Source of the DNA: Myxococcales bacterium
GTDB lineage: Bacteria > Myxococcota_A > Polyangia > Haliangiales > Haliangiaceae
DNA length: 64,000 nt
Direction of reading: 5' to 3'
NCBI GenBank assembly: GCA_016716835.1
Contig: JADJUW010000001.1
Coordinates: forward strand, 930,001-994,000
Shown: one piece after another, positions 1-9,169 of the stretch
Layout of the letters: each line of letters begins with the position of its first letter
Numbering within the stretch: the stretch's first letter is position 1
The notes under the pieces: model-generated
Told to the model about the DNA's origin: nothing
The model's database searches: none
The model's input: the letters and a program-made list of their open reading frames with translations, nothing else
Program-made: the position numbers and the translations under genes

Positions 1-249
1 GCACCGTATGCCTCGCTGTCGCCCTACGTGCTGGGAGGGCTAGGCGCCGAGCTGGGCACCGATGCGTCCTACGTCGAGGTTGGCGCAGGGCTGCGCCTTC
101 ATGTCGGGCCCAGCCTGGAGCTAAGCGCCGAGTTGCGAGGGGGCTTGCTAACCGATGACTCAAGCCCAACAACGATCTCGGTAAACGGCGAATCCTCGGA
201 GTCGCAGCGACTCTCGAGGGCGCTCCTAGGGGCGATGATTCGCTTCTAG
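1..249 (+). CDS. C-terminal end of an outer-membrane beta-barrel-like protein (partial)
   Basis: The frame is open from the first base of the window, so the gene starts outside it. The visible 82 residues alternate polar and hydrophobic residues in short strands (SPYVLGGLGAELG, YVEVGAGLRLHVG, LELSAELRGGLL) joined by turns, and end in Arg-Phe. A terminal Phe after an amphipathic strand is the usual C-terminal signature recognised by the BAM complex. This supports an outer-membrane barrel of the porin/OmpA-like kind, but no family can be named from so short a piece. It is followed by about 120 bp without a gene. Confidence 0.5.
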   Translation, partial: APYASLSPYVLGGLGAELGTDASYVEVGAGLRLHVGPSLELSAELRGGLLTDDSSPTTISVNGESSESQRLSRALLGAMIRF

Positions 250-371
250 TTGAGATCCGCCGCCAACTATGGGGCCGTAGGGCCCACCTCCATGCCTGTT
301 CGTGTAGTATGCAGGCGCGCGGGATGACTCTGGTTTAGGGAGCCGTCGCCGCGAAGTCGAGGAACCCACTT

Positions 372-1889
372 ATGTCTCGCCGTGCTTTGGCTGCTCTCGT
401 TGCCACCTTCGTTGTCCTGCTGACGGCCGCTTGTTATTGGGCCACGACTCGGCAGATCAGCGCGCTGCTGACCAAGGACAGCAAAGAACGCGTCATCCGC
501 GCGGCTCGCCTGGTCGACCAGGGCGCCAAGCTCGAACTGTTGCAGCTGCTCCGCGATGCGGAAGTGCTAGCCGCGGCACCTGACGTCTTAAAAATCGCCC
601 GCGAACAGACCACGCGCGGGCGCGCCGCCGCCAAACAGCTCGCCTTTGACACATTTTTAAAGACGTACAAAGGCAACCGTCCTGACATTGTAGCGATGGT
701 AGATGCCACTGGTGAGATCATCGCGCTCGATGGCGTGTCGCTGCCAGTTGCCTCCGACTGGAAGGTTGACGGCAAAAAAGATGGCGAGGTCATCTTCCCC
801 GCGGTCGCCTGGGCCTTGGCCAAGCGCGTGTCGGTATCGGAGGTTTGGAATTATCCTGGCAAAGGCCTCATGCGCGTCGGCGTGGCCTCGGTCGTCGACT
901 ACGAGTATGCCGTGACGTCCAATCCCAATAGCGCGCCGGTGATTGGGGCGATCGTTATCGCACATGCGCTGACGTCGCAAGATGCACGCACACGCGCCGC
1001 TGGCATTGGCGCCAACGTGGCCTACGCCGATAACACCAGCGTCTTCGTCTCGAGCTTTGTGCGTGGCAACGGCGAAGACGTCGAGCGCCAACGTGAACTC
1101 TCGGCCGTGGTAGCAGCCACGCCCTCCATGCAGGCGGCAGGCGTGGTGACACGCGCGTTTGTGCTTGGCGGTGAGGCCTATGAGGGAGTGAGCGTACCGT
1201 TTCCGCGTTTTGCGTCTGAGTCTTTTCCCCAGGCATATCCAGCGCCAACGCCCCGGCTAATCGCCTTGACGTCGCCGATGGAGCGAGGCGACGTGCTCTC
1301 GACCGCGCAACGCCTGGTCATTTTGCTCGGCGGCGCCGCACTCATCATTTCGCTGGTCGGGATGTACCTCACCGGCAAGCGCGTGCTGGCGCAAATTGAC
1401 CAAGTCGAACTCGGCATCAGCGATATTATCAACGGCAATATTGATCGCACGTTTGCGCCGGTTGGCGAGGAGCTCGACGGCCTATCAAATGGCCTCAACG
1501 TTATGCTGGCGCGGCTGCTTGGCCGCCCCGAGCCAGGCGAGGAAACCCAAGATGACTTGGGCCACCAAATGCCGGCGTCGCGCATGGATTTTGAGGCGCA
1601 CGTGCCAGATAGCCCGACGATGGCGCCGGATTTGGCGGCGTTGGCGCAAGAGCCCGAGCCCGACTACTACAAGCGGATTTTCGAAGAATACACGTCGGCG
1701 CGCGCCGCGATGGGGCAGCCCGACAAGGTCGCCTTCGAAAATTTCATCGCTAAGCTGCGGGTTAACGAGGCCAAGCTCAAGGTGCAGTTTCAATGCAAGG
1801 CCGTACGCTTTCGCGTGGTTGTCGGCGAGGGCAAGGTCACGCTCAAGCCGGTGCCTATTGTAGACCAAGCGCCGGGCTCGCGGACATAA
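372..1889 (+). CDS. Membrane-bound sensor-like protein with extracytoplasmic domain and HAMP-like segment
   Basis: The protein has 505 residues. An N-terminal membrane segment (about residues 5-25) is followed by a roughly 280-residue extracytoplasmic region resembling the double-Cache or CHASE-like input domains of bacterial sensors. A second membrane segment lies near residues 315-333 (RLVILLGGAALIISLVGMYL), then a HAMP-like helix (about 340-380, IDQVELGISDIINGNIDR). There is no histidine kinase, methyl-accepting or cyclase output domain. The cytoplasmic end is instead an acidic linker plus a conserved-looking module of about 70 residues beginning DYYKRIFEEY. I associate that module with an uncharacterised myxobacterial C-terminal domain (MXAN_5187-like), from memory and unverified. 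The last 35 bases overlap the convergent lipoprotein gene. The role is unknown; signal sensing at the inner membrane is inferred. Confidence 0.72.
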   Translation: MSRRALAALVATFVVLLTAACYWATTRQISALLTKDSKERVIRAARLVDQGAKLELLQLLRDAEVLAAAPDVLKIAREQTTRGRAAAKQLAFDTFLKTYKGNRPDIVAMVDATGEIIALDGVSLPVASDWKVDGKKDGEVIFPAVAWALAKRVSVSEVWNYPGKGLMRVGVASVVDYEYAVTSNPNSAPVIGAIVIAHALTSQDARTRAAGIGANVAYADNTSVFVSSFVRGNGEDVERQRELSAVVAATPSMQAAGVVTRAFVLGGEAYEGVSVPFPRFASESFPQAYPAPTPRLIALTSPMERGDVLSTAQRLVILLGGAALIISLVGMYLTGKRVLAQIDQVELGISDIINGNIDRTFAPVGEELDGLSNGLNVMLARLLGRPEPGEETQDDLGHQMPASRMDFEAHVPDSPTMAPDLAALAQEPEPDYYKRIFEEYTSARAAMGQPDKVAFENFIAKLRVNEAKLKVQFQCKAVRFRVVVGEGKVTLKPVPIVDQAPGSRT

Positions 1890-3282
1890 GCTCGCGCAGG
1901 CGCTGCTCGACAAGTTCATCGAGGAGCATCGTGAGCGAAAACAGGCGAAGCGCGGCGACGCGGTGGAGTTCGTCGGCATTGACGCCAGCAAGCCCATCGC
2001 CCGTTGCTTCGACGCTCAGATAGCGCATGGCAAGCTGATGCCATCGGATCATCGCGGGAGAGGCGGGCTGGCCGAGGTGATGTAGCCTCGCCAGCTGCGC
2101 CGCCAGGCCGCGGTGAGGCGCCGAGCCGTCGATCAACGGATATCCCGCTGGGGCGGCTGCCCAGCGCAAGCGCGCAATGTTCTCGGCCAGGCTCGCATCT
2201 TCGGCGCGCTCTGCCGGGGGGACGTCTTCCATGGCCGTGGTGAGCCGATACTCGTCGATGACATCGCGCGGTGCCGCGGCCTGCGGGGAGCCAGCGCGTT
2301 CCGCCAGCGCCCCGGCCGCGCGAGCCAGCGTCAATGCCTCGCCGGCCCAGATGCTCGCCAGATCGAGGGCACCGACTTGGTTTGCGACTTCGCTCGAACG
2401 AGCCGCGGCCTGGCTCCGCGCCGCTATGTCCCGCACCACAGGCGAGGGGTAATCGTGCGCGATGGTCAGCACGCGAGGCCACAGTGGCGCGAGTCGCGCC
2501 AGCCGCTCGGCACGGCGGTCGGACTCGGTGGTGGCCTCGCTTGACCACGACGCCCGTGGCAGTTGCTTGCCGGTGATAAACTCGTAGACGTCGTAAATGT
2601 CGCTTGCCTCCACGACCGCGACGTGGCGACCCGTTACCTGCCAGCGGGTGCCGGGCGCGACGGCGATGGCGGTGATGGCGGCGGGCAACTTCGAGACATC
2701 TAAGACGCCTGCCACGGCCGCAAGCATGCCGTCGCGATGTAGCGTCGCAACGACCATCTTTGCCGGATCGGTCGAGTGACCAAGCAGCGACGCGACAATC
2801 CCGAGAGTCTCGGCGGCGCTGTTAGCATCGGCCAGACGCGCCAAATCGACCAGCACCACCGCGTCATCGACCGCGCCAGCGCTCGCCGAGATTGCCGCCG
2901 GCACCTTGCCTAGCACTCGCGCCGCGACCTGCGCCGATTGCGTGGTGAGGTTCACAAGCGGGACGGGCCCCACTAGGTGTGGCTGTGCGGCGTCAATGGC
3001 GGCAACGACCTCTACGCGTGCCGCGGGCTCGCTGAACCACACCGTCACGGGGCGCGGTGACAGCGGCAAGATGGCGAGATCAAGGCCCGCTGGACCCGAT
3101 GGCAAGGCGGCGCGCGTCGTCGAGGCGATGGCCGCGAACACCTCATCGGGCGAGGCGTCCTGCAAGACATGTATGGGCGCTTGCGCTGGCGGGGGCCTGG
3201 GCCCTCGATGGGCGCAACTTGCCACCAAGGCGGCGCCGGTCCACAGCGCCACCCCATGGGCGAGCCAGCGATCCGCGCGCAT
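1855..3282 (-). CDS. Hypothetical lipoprotein
   Basis: The protein has 475 residues. The N-terminus carries a signal peptide ending in a lipobox (LVASC, Cys23), so it is predicted to be lipidated and exported. The mature part is rich in Ala, Leu and Arg with no family I recognise. The first 200 residues read as mixed alpha/beta and the remainder as a long helical region (repeated AARL and RLAPLW-type helices), perhaps a TPR-like solenoid. The gene is convergent with the sensor-like gene, and the 3' ends overlap by 35 bases. It is divergent from xerD, with about 90 bases between the starts in which both promoters must lie. Function unknown. Confidence 0.7.
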   Translation of the reverse strand: MRADRWLAHGVALWTGAALVASCAHRGPRPPPAQAPIHVLQDASPDEVFAAIASTTRAALPSGPAGLDLAILPLSPRPVTVWFSEPAARVEVVAAIDAAQPHLVGPVPLVNLTTQSAQVAARVLGKVPAAISASAGAVDDAVVLVDLARLADANSAAETLGIVASLLGHSTDPAKMVVATLHRDGMLAAVAGVLDVSKLPAAITAIAVAPGTRWQVTGRHVAVVEASDIYDVYEFITGKQLPRASWSSEATTESDRRAERLARLAPLWPRVLTIAHDYPSPVVRDIAARSQAAARSSEVANQVGALDLASIWAGEALTLARAAGALAERAGSPQAAAPRDVIDEYRLTTAMEDVPPAERAEDASLAENIARLRWAAAPAGYPLIDGSAPHRGLAAQLARLHHLGQPASPAMIRWHQLAMRYLSVEATGDGLAGVNADELHRVAALRLFSLTMLLDELVEQRLRELMSASPALGLQ

Positions 3283-3370
3283 GCCTCAGCATAGGTGAAT
3301 TCGCAGGGGTCCTGGGCGCCTGGCGACAAATTATTGCCTCGTGGTCGCGCGGTAGCCGATACTTGCAAAC

Positions 3371-4291
3371 GTGGCACCTAGCGCCCTTCTGGCAGACGCG
3401 ATCGAGGCCTTCCTCGATTATGTGCGCGTCGAGCGCGGCATGTCAAAGAACACGCTCGACGGCTATAGCCGCGATCTGTTGCGGTTTCTCGCGTTTTGCG
3501 AGGTGCGAGGCCTTGCGCGGGCGGCGCTCGTTGCAGAGGTCGACATCGCCGACTTCCTCGGCGCGATGGCTTCGCAAGGCCTCGCGGCGCGAAGTCGCGC
3601 GCGCGCCCTAGTGGCGGTCCGCGGCCTCTTTCGCTATTTGCTCGCCGAGCGGCTCGTTGAACGCAACCCCGCGCAATTGGTCGATGCCCCCAAGGAGCGG
3701 CGTGGCTTGCCGGGCGTGCTTGGCATTGGCGCCGTCGAGGCGCTGTTGGCGGCGCCCAATCGCGCAACGCCGCGAGGGCTGCGCGATGCCGCCATGCTCG
3801 AAGTGCTCTACGCTACCGGGGTGCGAGTTTCAGAGTTGGTGACCCTGCCGCGCGCCGACGTCAACACGAACGGCGGCTTCGTGCGCGTCACCGGCAAGGG
3901 CAAGAAGACGCGGGTGATTCCGATGGGGGAATCGGCACGCGACGCGGTCGTGGCGTATGTGGCGAGCGCGCGTCCCGCGTGGGAGCGCGATCCACGGCAG
4001 CGGGCCTTGTTTCTCACGCAGCGTGGGCGCCCCATGTCGCGTCAAGCATTTTGGAAATTGGTCGCCCGTTACGCCGCCATGGCGGGAATTTCGCTTCCCG
4101 GTGGCGCCATCTCGCCGCACAAGCTCCGCCACTCCTTTGCAACGCATCTCCTAGAGGGCGGTGCCGACCTGCGCGCCGTGCAGCACATGCTGGGCCACGC
4201 CGACATCTCGACGACCCAAGTTTACACGCATGTGTCCCAGGCCCACCTCGTTGAACAATATCGCAAGGCGCATCCGCGTTCCCGATCATAA
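3371..4291 (+). CDS. xerD: Tyrosine recombinase XerD
   Basis: This is a site-specific recombinase of the Xer family, which resolves chromosome dimers at dif with its partner XerC. An N-terminal SAM-like core-binding domain (about residues 8-95, FLDYVRVERGMSKNTLDGYSRD) precedes the catalytic domain (about 110-300). All catalytic residues are visible: Arg152 (ATGVRVSEL), Lys176 (TGKGKKTR), His250 and Arg253 (HKLRHSFATHLL), His276 (LGHADIS) and nucleophile Tyr285 (TQVYTH). At 306 residues it has the normal length. The GGADLRAVQ and VYTHV..AHL pattern is closer to XerD than XerC. The start is GTG at 3371, and no phage or integron context surrounds it, which favours the housekeeping enzyme. The stop lies 11 bases from the convergent kinase stop. 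Confidence 0.9.
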   Translation: MAPSALLADAIEAFLDYVRVERGMSKNTLDGYSRDLLRFLAFCEVRGLARAALVAEVDIADFLGAMASQGLAARSRARALVAVRGLFRYLLAERLVERNPAQLVDAPKERRGLPGVLGIGAVEALLAAPNRATPRGLRDAAMLEVLYATGVRVSELVTLPRADVNTNGGFVRVTGKGKKTRVIPMGESARDAVVAYVASARPAWERDPRQRALFLTQRGRPMSRQAFWKLVARYAAMAGISLPGGAISPHKLRHSFATHLLEGGADLRAVQHMLGHADISTTQVYTHVSQAHLVEQYRKAHPRSRS

Positions 4292-4302
4292 GGCGTCGCG
4301 AA

Positions 4303-6072
4303 CTACCTTGGCGTCGCGTCGCAGGGCACGGTTACGGTCTCATTGGCGCGCACGACGATGCGCTTGGTGGTTACCCGCTCGCCGATAAACTCCACCGTGA
4401 CCGATTGCCGCGTCTGCGTCGAATCGCCAAATGTAATGATGTTCGACCCGCCAAGGCGGGCAGGGCGTCCGTTGATTTGCACCGTAACGTTGCCAGCTGC
4501 GCATTGAGGAATCACGCGGGCTGGGAGGAACGACAAGGCTAGCCCAACCGTGGCGCCGACGTCGCTGGCGTGCAGCGTGCGCTGCGCATTCTCGCAACAC
4601 GTCTCGTTGCGCCCCTCAACGCGAATCGGCTTGCCGCTCCACGCCAACTCAATTCGTCCACCGCTTAGCTGACGCCAGGGCGCGCCATCAATTTGTACCA
4701 AGGAGTTGGCCGGCGAGACCTGAAGCGTAATGCTGCCCAACACAGGCGAGCTGACCGGCGGTGGCTCGGTTTTTTTGCCGAATGGACGGATCGCGGGCCT
4801 CGCATTGCGCATGGCTGGACGCTCAGTAGATGGCCGCGGCACCGACGGCAGCGGGAGGGCTGCGTCGGTAGGCCTGGTTGCGCGGGCGTTGTCAAATAGT
4901 CGCGTGATGGCAAGCGATGTCGACGGGCTGGCCGCGGGCGGGGGCGAGGCGCTACGGCTAAACGCGATCCAGCCGGCCATGGCAAGCGCAAGCGCGCCGG
5001 CTCCGAGCGCCACGCGGCGCACCAGGCTGCGGACGCGGTTAGCGTGTGAAAGCTTGGCAATCGCGGGATGCCCTGGCGCCAGCGCGCGCAGGCGACGCTC
5101 AATATCGATGCACGCGGCGCGATTGCGGCGCTGGCTCGCGGTGGCGGCACGCGCGGCAAGCGCCGCGACGACCTGACCCGTCGCGCTTGCGGTAAACTCG
5201 CTTGGATTCGCAAAATAGGCGGCACAGGTGTGGCGCACCTCGGGCAACCCAGAGGCGGTGATGTAGCGTTCGAGGGCATCCGCCATCGCGCAAGCGCTGA
5301 CATATCTCGCGGCTGGATCCACCGCGAGCGCGGTCCGGATGATGTGCCCGAGCTCGTTGCCGATGGCAGGGTTTGCCACCACCGGGTCGACGAAGCGCCC
5401 ATCGGCAATCTTGAGCAGGATTTCGTGCGCGTTGGTGCCGCAGAACGGCAGCTCGCCGACGCACAGTTGGTACAGGATGGTGCCGAGCGAAAAGATATCG
5501 GTTTGCGCCGAAAGCGCGCGCCCTTCGACATGCTCGGGCGCCATATACGCCGGGGAGCCCAGCAATTGGCCGGTGACGGTTAGCTTGCCGAGTTCGAGCA
5601 CGTGCGCGATGCCGAAATCGGTGAGCTTGATGACGCCATCTTGCCGAACCATTACGTTTTCGGGCTTGAGATCGCGGTGCAAGACGCCCATCTCGTGGGC
5701 ATGACCCACCGCCACCGCTAGCTGCCAAACGATGGCCGCCCCGATCTCAGGCAATGCGATTGGGCGTTGCTCGATAATGTGTTTGAGGGTCTTGCCCTCA
5801 ATAAACTCAGAGATGATGTAGTGGTCGACGACGTCATTGCCGGAGTAATCGTAGATCTCCAAAATATTAGCGTGACGCAGCCGCGCCACGGCCTTCGCCT
5901 CGCGATCAAACCGCGCCTTGGCCTCATGGGACTCGGCGAGGTGCTGGTGCAAAACCTTGATCGCGACGTCGCGTCCCAGCACCGTATCGCGGCCGCGAAA
6001 TACCACGGACATGCCGCCCTGGCCGACGCGGGCGCCAACCTGATACTTGCCGACCGTTTGCCCCGATTCCAT
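4303..6072 (-). CDS. Membrane-anchored Ser/Thr protein kinase (Hanks type)
   Basis: The protein has 589 residues. The kinase domain (about residues 9-270) has a glycine-rich loop (VGQGGMSVVF), the ATP-binding Lys39 (VAIK), a canonical catalytic loop HRDLKPEN (132-139, Asp134), the DFG metal motif (152-154) and APE (178-180), so it should be active. A basic linker is followed by one transmembrane helix (about 353-372). The remaining 210 residues would lie outside the membrane. They are Pro/Ser-rich and then beta-rich with two or three segments resembling PEGA-type modules (GSITLQVSPANSLVQIDGAPW). The architecture is that of the many PknB/Pkn2-like kinases of Myxococcota. It is transcribed away from the tRNA-Val and convergently with xerD. 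The substrate cannot be told. Confidence 0.9.
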   Translation of the reverse strand: MESGQTVGKYQVGARVGQGGMSVVFRGRDTVLGRDVAIKVLHQHLAESHEAKARFDREAKAVARLRHANILEIYDYSGNDVVDHYIISEFIEGKTLKHIIEQRPIALPEIGAAIVWQLAVAVGHAHEMGVLHRDLKPENVMVRQDGVIKLTDFGIAHVLELGKLTVTGQLLGSPAYMAPEHVEGRALSAQTDIFSLGTILYQLCVGELPFCGTNAHEILLKIADGRFVDPVVANPAIGNELGHIIRTALAVDPAARYVSACAMADALERYITASGLPEVRHTCAAYFANPSEFTASATGQVVAALAARAATASQRRNRAACIDIERRLRALAPGHPAIAKLSHANRVRSLVRRVALGAGALALAMAGWIAFSRSASPPPAASPSTSLAITRLFDNARATRPTDAALPLPSVPRPSTERPAMRNARPAIRPFGKKTEPPPVSSPVLGSITLQVSPANSLVQIDGAPWRQLSGGRIELAWSGKPIRVEGRNETCCENAQRTLHASDVGATVGLALSFLPARVIPQCAAGNVTVQINGRPARLGGSNIITFGDSTQTRQSVTVEFIGERVTTKRIVVRANETVTVPCDATPR

Positions 6073-6213
6073 CGCGCGCGCTACCTAATAAGCGAGGCGA
6101 AACCTAACACGAAGTCTGCGTCGCCAAAGACAAATTCAGGGGCCCGCGCGGACGTTGCCGGGGCCTCCTCTTGACATCTGCCCCAAATCTTAGGTACCTA
6201 GCGTCGCACAAAC

Positions 6214-6285
6214 TGGCGTATAGCTCAGCGGCAGAGCACTACCTTGACACGGTAGGGGTCCACAGTTCAATCCTGTGTACGCCAA
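6214..6285 (+). tRNA. tRNA-Val (anticodon GAC)
   Basis: A full cloverleaf can be folded. The 7-bp acceptor stem is TGGCGTA/TACGCCA, the D stem is GCTC/GAGC with GG in the loop, the anticodon stem is CTACC/GGTAG with loop TTGACAC (anticodon GAC at positions 34-36), the variable loop has 5 bases, and the T stem is CACAG/CTGTG with TTCAATC. The discriminator is A. CCA is not encoded. It sits about 125 bases upstream of thrS. Confidence 0.95.
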
Positions 6286-6411
6286 CAACAAACCGCCCCT
6301 TGGGGGCGCGCTTACCGCCGCGGCCGAACCTAGCCGACGGGCGGGATTCGCCGCAACGCTCGGCCCCGGGGCTTTACGGTCTTTGCCAAACCGGTCATAT
6401 TGCGGCGGCTT

Positions 6412-8217
6412 ATGGCAGCCGAACTCGAAGCAAATGTCCTCGAAGAAGTCGTTGGCGCGGCGATGCCGCTGTCGCCGCTTGAAACCTTGCGGCACTCGAC
6501 CGCGCACGTCATGGCCAAGGCCGTGCAACGCGTGTTTCCGCACGCCAAGGTGACGATCGGTCCGTCGATCGAGACCGGCTTCTTCTACGATTTCGATATC
6601 GATCGCGCGTTCACCGAGGAAGACCTCGCCAAGATTGAAACCGAGATGGCCGCCATCGTTAAGGCGGATGAGCCGTTCGTTCGCCACGAGGTCACGCGCG
6701 CCGAGGCGCTTAAGCGCTTTGCCGACCTTGGCGAAACCTACAAAGTTGAAATCATCGAGGCGCTGCCGGCAGATGCCGTCATTAGCTATTATCAAACCGG
6801 CGACTGGATCGACCTTTGCCGCGGGCCACACATCAAGTCGACCGGCGAAATCAAAGCGTTCAAGCTCTTGTCGGTCGCTGGCGCGTATTGGCGCGGCAAC
6901 GAAAAAAACAAGATGCTGCAACGCATCTACGGCACCGCCTTTGCCTCCAAGGCCGAGCTCGACGAACACCTGCACCGCCTCGAAGAGGCCAAGCGCCGCG
7001 ATCATCGCCGCATCGGCAAGGATCTCGATCTTTTTTCAATCGACGAAACCATCGGCGGTGGCCTCGTGCTGTGGCACCCCAAGGGCGCGCGCATTCGCTA
7101 CGTGATGGAAGAGTTTTGGCGCCAAGAGCACTTCGCCAATGGCTATGAACTAGTCGGCTCGCCACACGTCGCGCGCGACGAGCTGTGGAAAACCTCGGGG
7201 CACCTCGAGTTTTACAAAGAGAATATGTATTCGGGCATGGATATCGACGGCCAAGAATACCTGGTCAAGCCGATGAATTGCCCGTTTCACTGCACCATGT
7301 TTAAGAAGGGCCTGCGCAGCTATCGCGAGCTGCCGCATCGCTGGGCCGAGCTCGGCACGGTCTACCGCTACGAGCGCTCGGGCGTCATGCATGGCCTACT
7401 TCGCGTCCGCGGCTTTACGCAGGACGATGCCCACTTGTTCATGACACGCGAGCAGCTGCCCGGTGAGCTCGAGCGCGTGCTCAATTTTTGCTTGTACATC
7501 CTGCGCACGTTCGGCTTTGCCGATTTCAAGCTGTACTTCGCGACGCGTCCCGACAAATTCGTCGGCGATCCAGCGATGTGGGACGAAGCCGAGGCGGCGG
7601 TGCTCAAGACGCTGCAGGCCTGCGGCATCCCGTTTGAAATTGACCACGGCGGCGGCGCGTTCTACGGTCCCAAGATCGATCTCAAGCTCAAGGACTGCCT
7701 CGGCCGCGAATGGCAATGCTCGACGGTGCAGGTCGACTTTCAATTGCCCGAGCGCTTCGATCTCAATTACATCGGCGCCGACGGCCAAAAGCACCGCGTC
7801 GTCATGCTGCATCGCGCGCTCATGGGCTCGGTCGAGCGCTTCTTCGCGGTGCTCACCGAGCATTATGCCGGTGCCTTCCCGATGTGGCTCGCGCCGGTGC
7901 AGGTGCGCGTGGTTTCGATCAATGAGAAGCAAGAGGCGTGGGCAAACGAAGTCCGCGACGCGCTCATCGCCGCCGGCTATCGCGTCGACATCGATGCCTC
8001 CAACGACAAGCTCGGCGCCAAGGTTCGCCTAGCCCAAGTCGAAAAAATCCCGCTGGTGTTGGTCTGCGGCGACAAGGAAATGGAAGCTAAAACGGTGGCG
8101 CCGCGCACCCGCGAGGGCAAGCAATTGCCCGTCATGGACGTGCCGGCGCTGCTCGCGCATCTAGCCATCGAGGCCGCGATCCCCAAAGGCGGTGTGATGC
8201 CGCACACGGTGGCCTAG
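6412..8217 (+). CDS. thrS: Threonine--tRNA ligase, lacking the N-terminal TGS domain
   Basis: This class II synthetase charges tRNA-Thr. Numbering from the upstream TTG at 6400 (605 residues), the N2 editing domain is intact, with HxxxH at His32/His36 (RHSTAHVMA) and CxxxH at Cys140/His144 (LCRGPH), which remove mischarged Ser. The catalytic core shows motif 2 (RYERSGVMHGLLRVRGF), the zinc ligands Cys294 (MNCPFH), His345 (DDAHLF) and a third His in VVMLHRALMGS, and the anticodon-binding domain near the C-terminus. The N1/TGS domain of the usual enzyme of about 640 residues is absent. An in-frame TAG at 6331-6333 and the tRNA before it leave no room for one. ATG 6412 is preferred to TTG 6400. 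It heads the infC-rpmI-rplT-pheS block. Confidence 0.96.
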   Translation: MAAELEANVLEEVVGAAMPLSPLETLRHSTAHVMAKAVQRVFPHAKVTIGPSIETGFFYDFDIDRAFTEEDLAKIETEMAAIVKADEPFVRHEVTRAEALKRFADLGETYKVEIIEALPADAVISYYQTGDWIDLCRGPHIKSTGEIKAFKLLSVAGAYWRGNEKNKMLQRIYGTAFASKAELDEHLHRLEEAKRRDHRRIGKDLDLFSIDETIGGGLVLWHPKGARIRYVMEEFWRQEHFANGYELVGSPHVARDELWKTSGHLEFYKENMYSGMDIDGQEYLVKPMNCPFHCTMFKKGLRSYRELPHRWAELGTVYRYERSGVMHGLLRVRGFTQDDAHLFMTREQLPGELERVLNFCLYILRTFGFADFKLYFATRPDKFVGDPAMWDEAEAAVLKTLQACGIPFEIDHGGGAFYGPKIDLKLKDCLGREWQCSTVQVDFQLPERFDLNYIGADGQKHRVVMLHRALMGSVERFFAVLTEHYAGAFPMWLAPVQVRVVSINEKQEAWANEVRDALIAAGYRVDIDASNDKLGAKVRLAQVEKIPLVLVCGDKEMEAKTVAPRTREGKQLPVMDVPALLAHLAIEAAIPKGGVMPHTVA

Positions 8218-8383
8218 CAGCGCTTGCCGCGCGCGTCCGCCAGGCCGCGACCGCGTCCGCAATTGTCGCGGATCAGGTGCAAGTTCCCGCGCAGGCCCCA
8301 CATTTGGCGGCGAATTTGCCCCGCGGCCCCGCAGATTTCCGTGCTACACAGCCTCCCAACTTGCAGGAGCAAAATAGATATCC

Positions 8384-9133
8384 ATGAATGGTCGTCCCAG
8401 TATGGGTGGTCGCGATGACCGCCGCCGCCCCCAGTCCGGTCTTCGCGTTAACCACAGAATTCGCGTCCCCGAAGTACGCGTCGTCGGCGATACCGGCGAA
8501 GCCTTTGGCGTCATGCCAACGCATGAGGCGCTGCGCCTCGCCGAAGACAAAGGCCTTGACCTAATTGAGATTTCGCCGCGCGCGGTGCCGCCGGTATGCA
8601 AGCTCGCCGATTTCGGCAAGTACAAATACGAGCTTTCCAAAAAGACCAAGCAGGCGCGCAAGAACGCCTCGGTGGTCGAAATCAAGGAGATCAAGCTCCG
8701 CGTGCTCACGGAAGAACACGACCTCGAATTTAAGACCAAGCACATTCGCCGCTTCCTCGAAGAGGGCAACAAGGTGCGCTTGCTCGTGACCTTTCGTGGC
8801 CGCGAGATCGCGCATCCTCAAACCGGCCACGCGGCGCTCAAGCGCATCGTCGGCATGGTGGAAGACGTCGCGGTGGTCGAGGCGCAGCCAAATCTCGAGG
8901 GCAAGCGCATGATCATGATCATCGGGCCCAAGCCGGGCCTTGCGCGCAAGGTGGCGGAAGCCAAGCGCGCGGCGCTTGCCGCCGGTGGTGCGCAGGCTGC
9001 GGCCGTGAAAGCCGCCGAGGAGGCGATCGCCGCCGACGACTACGACGGCGATGCGGACGATGACGATGATTTGGACGACGATGACGTCGCCGAAGGCACT
9101 GGCGCCACAAACGGCGCTGCCAAGCCCGCCTGA
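8384..9133 (+). CDS. infC: Translation initiation factor IF-3 with long acidic C-terminal extension
   Basis: IF-3 binds the 30S subunit, prevents premature 50S joining and checks start codon and initiator tRNA. The N-domain (VNHRIRVPEVRVVGDTGEAFGV, PTHEALRLAEDKGLDLIEISP) and the C-domain (VVEIKEIKLRV, HDLEFKTKHIRRFLEEGNKV) are both complete by about residue 185. A further tail of about 65 residues follows, Ala-rich then strongly acidic (run of Asp before residue 240). A similar extension is known from Myxococcus xanthus IF-3 (Dsg), where it matters for development. AGGAG lies at 8365-8369, 14 bases before ATG 8384 but only 8 before an in-frame AUA at 8378. An AUA start, giving two more residues, is therefore plausible, as rare start codons on infC are the basis of its autoregulation. 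Confidence 0.95.
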   Translation: MNGRPSMGGRDDRRRPQSGLRVNHRIRVPEVRVVGDTGEAFGVMPTHEALRLAEDKGLDLIEISPRAVPPVCKLADFGKYKYELSKKTKQARKNASVVEIKEIKLRVLTEEHDLEFKTKHIRRFLEEGNKVRLLVTFRGREIAHPQTGHAALKRIVGMVEDVAVVEAQPNLEGKRMIMIIGPKPGLARKVAEAKRAALAAGGAQAAAVKAAEEAIAADDYDGDADDDDDLDDDDVAEGTGATNGAAKPA

Positions 9134-9169
9134 GTCTGAGGCCTGTTCACGGCGCTATTGAGTTGCCGT

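Noticed and set aside
434..1585. Minus-strand open frames opposite the sensor-like gene
   Set aside because: They are mirror frames of a high-GC gene, with no family motifs and no ribosome sites.
3371..4291. Phage or integron integrase
   Set aside because: Length, motifs and lack of mobile neighbours fit housekeeping XerD.
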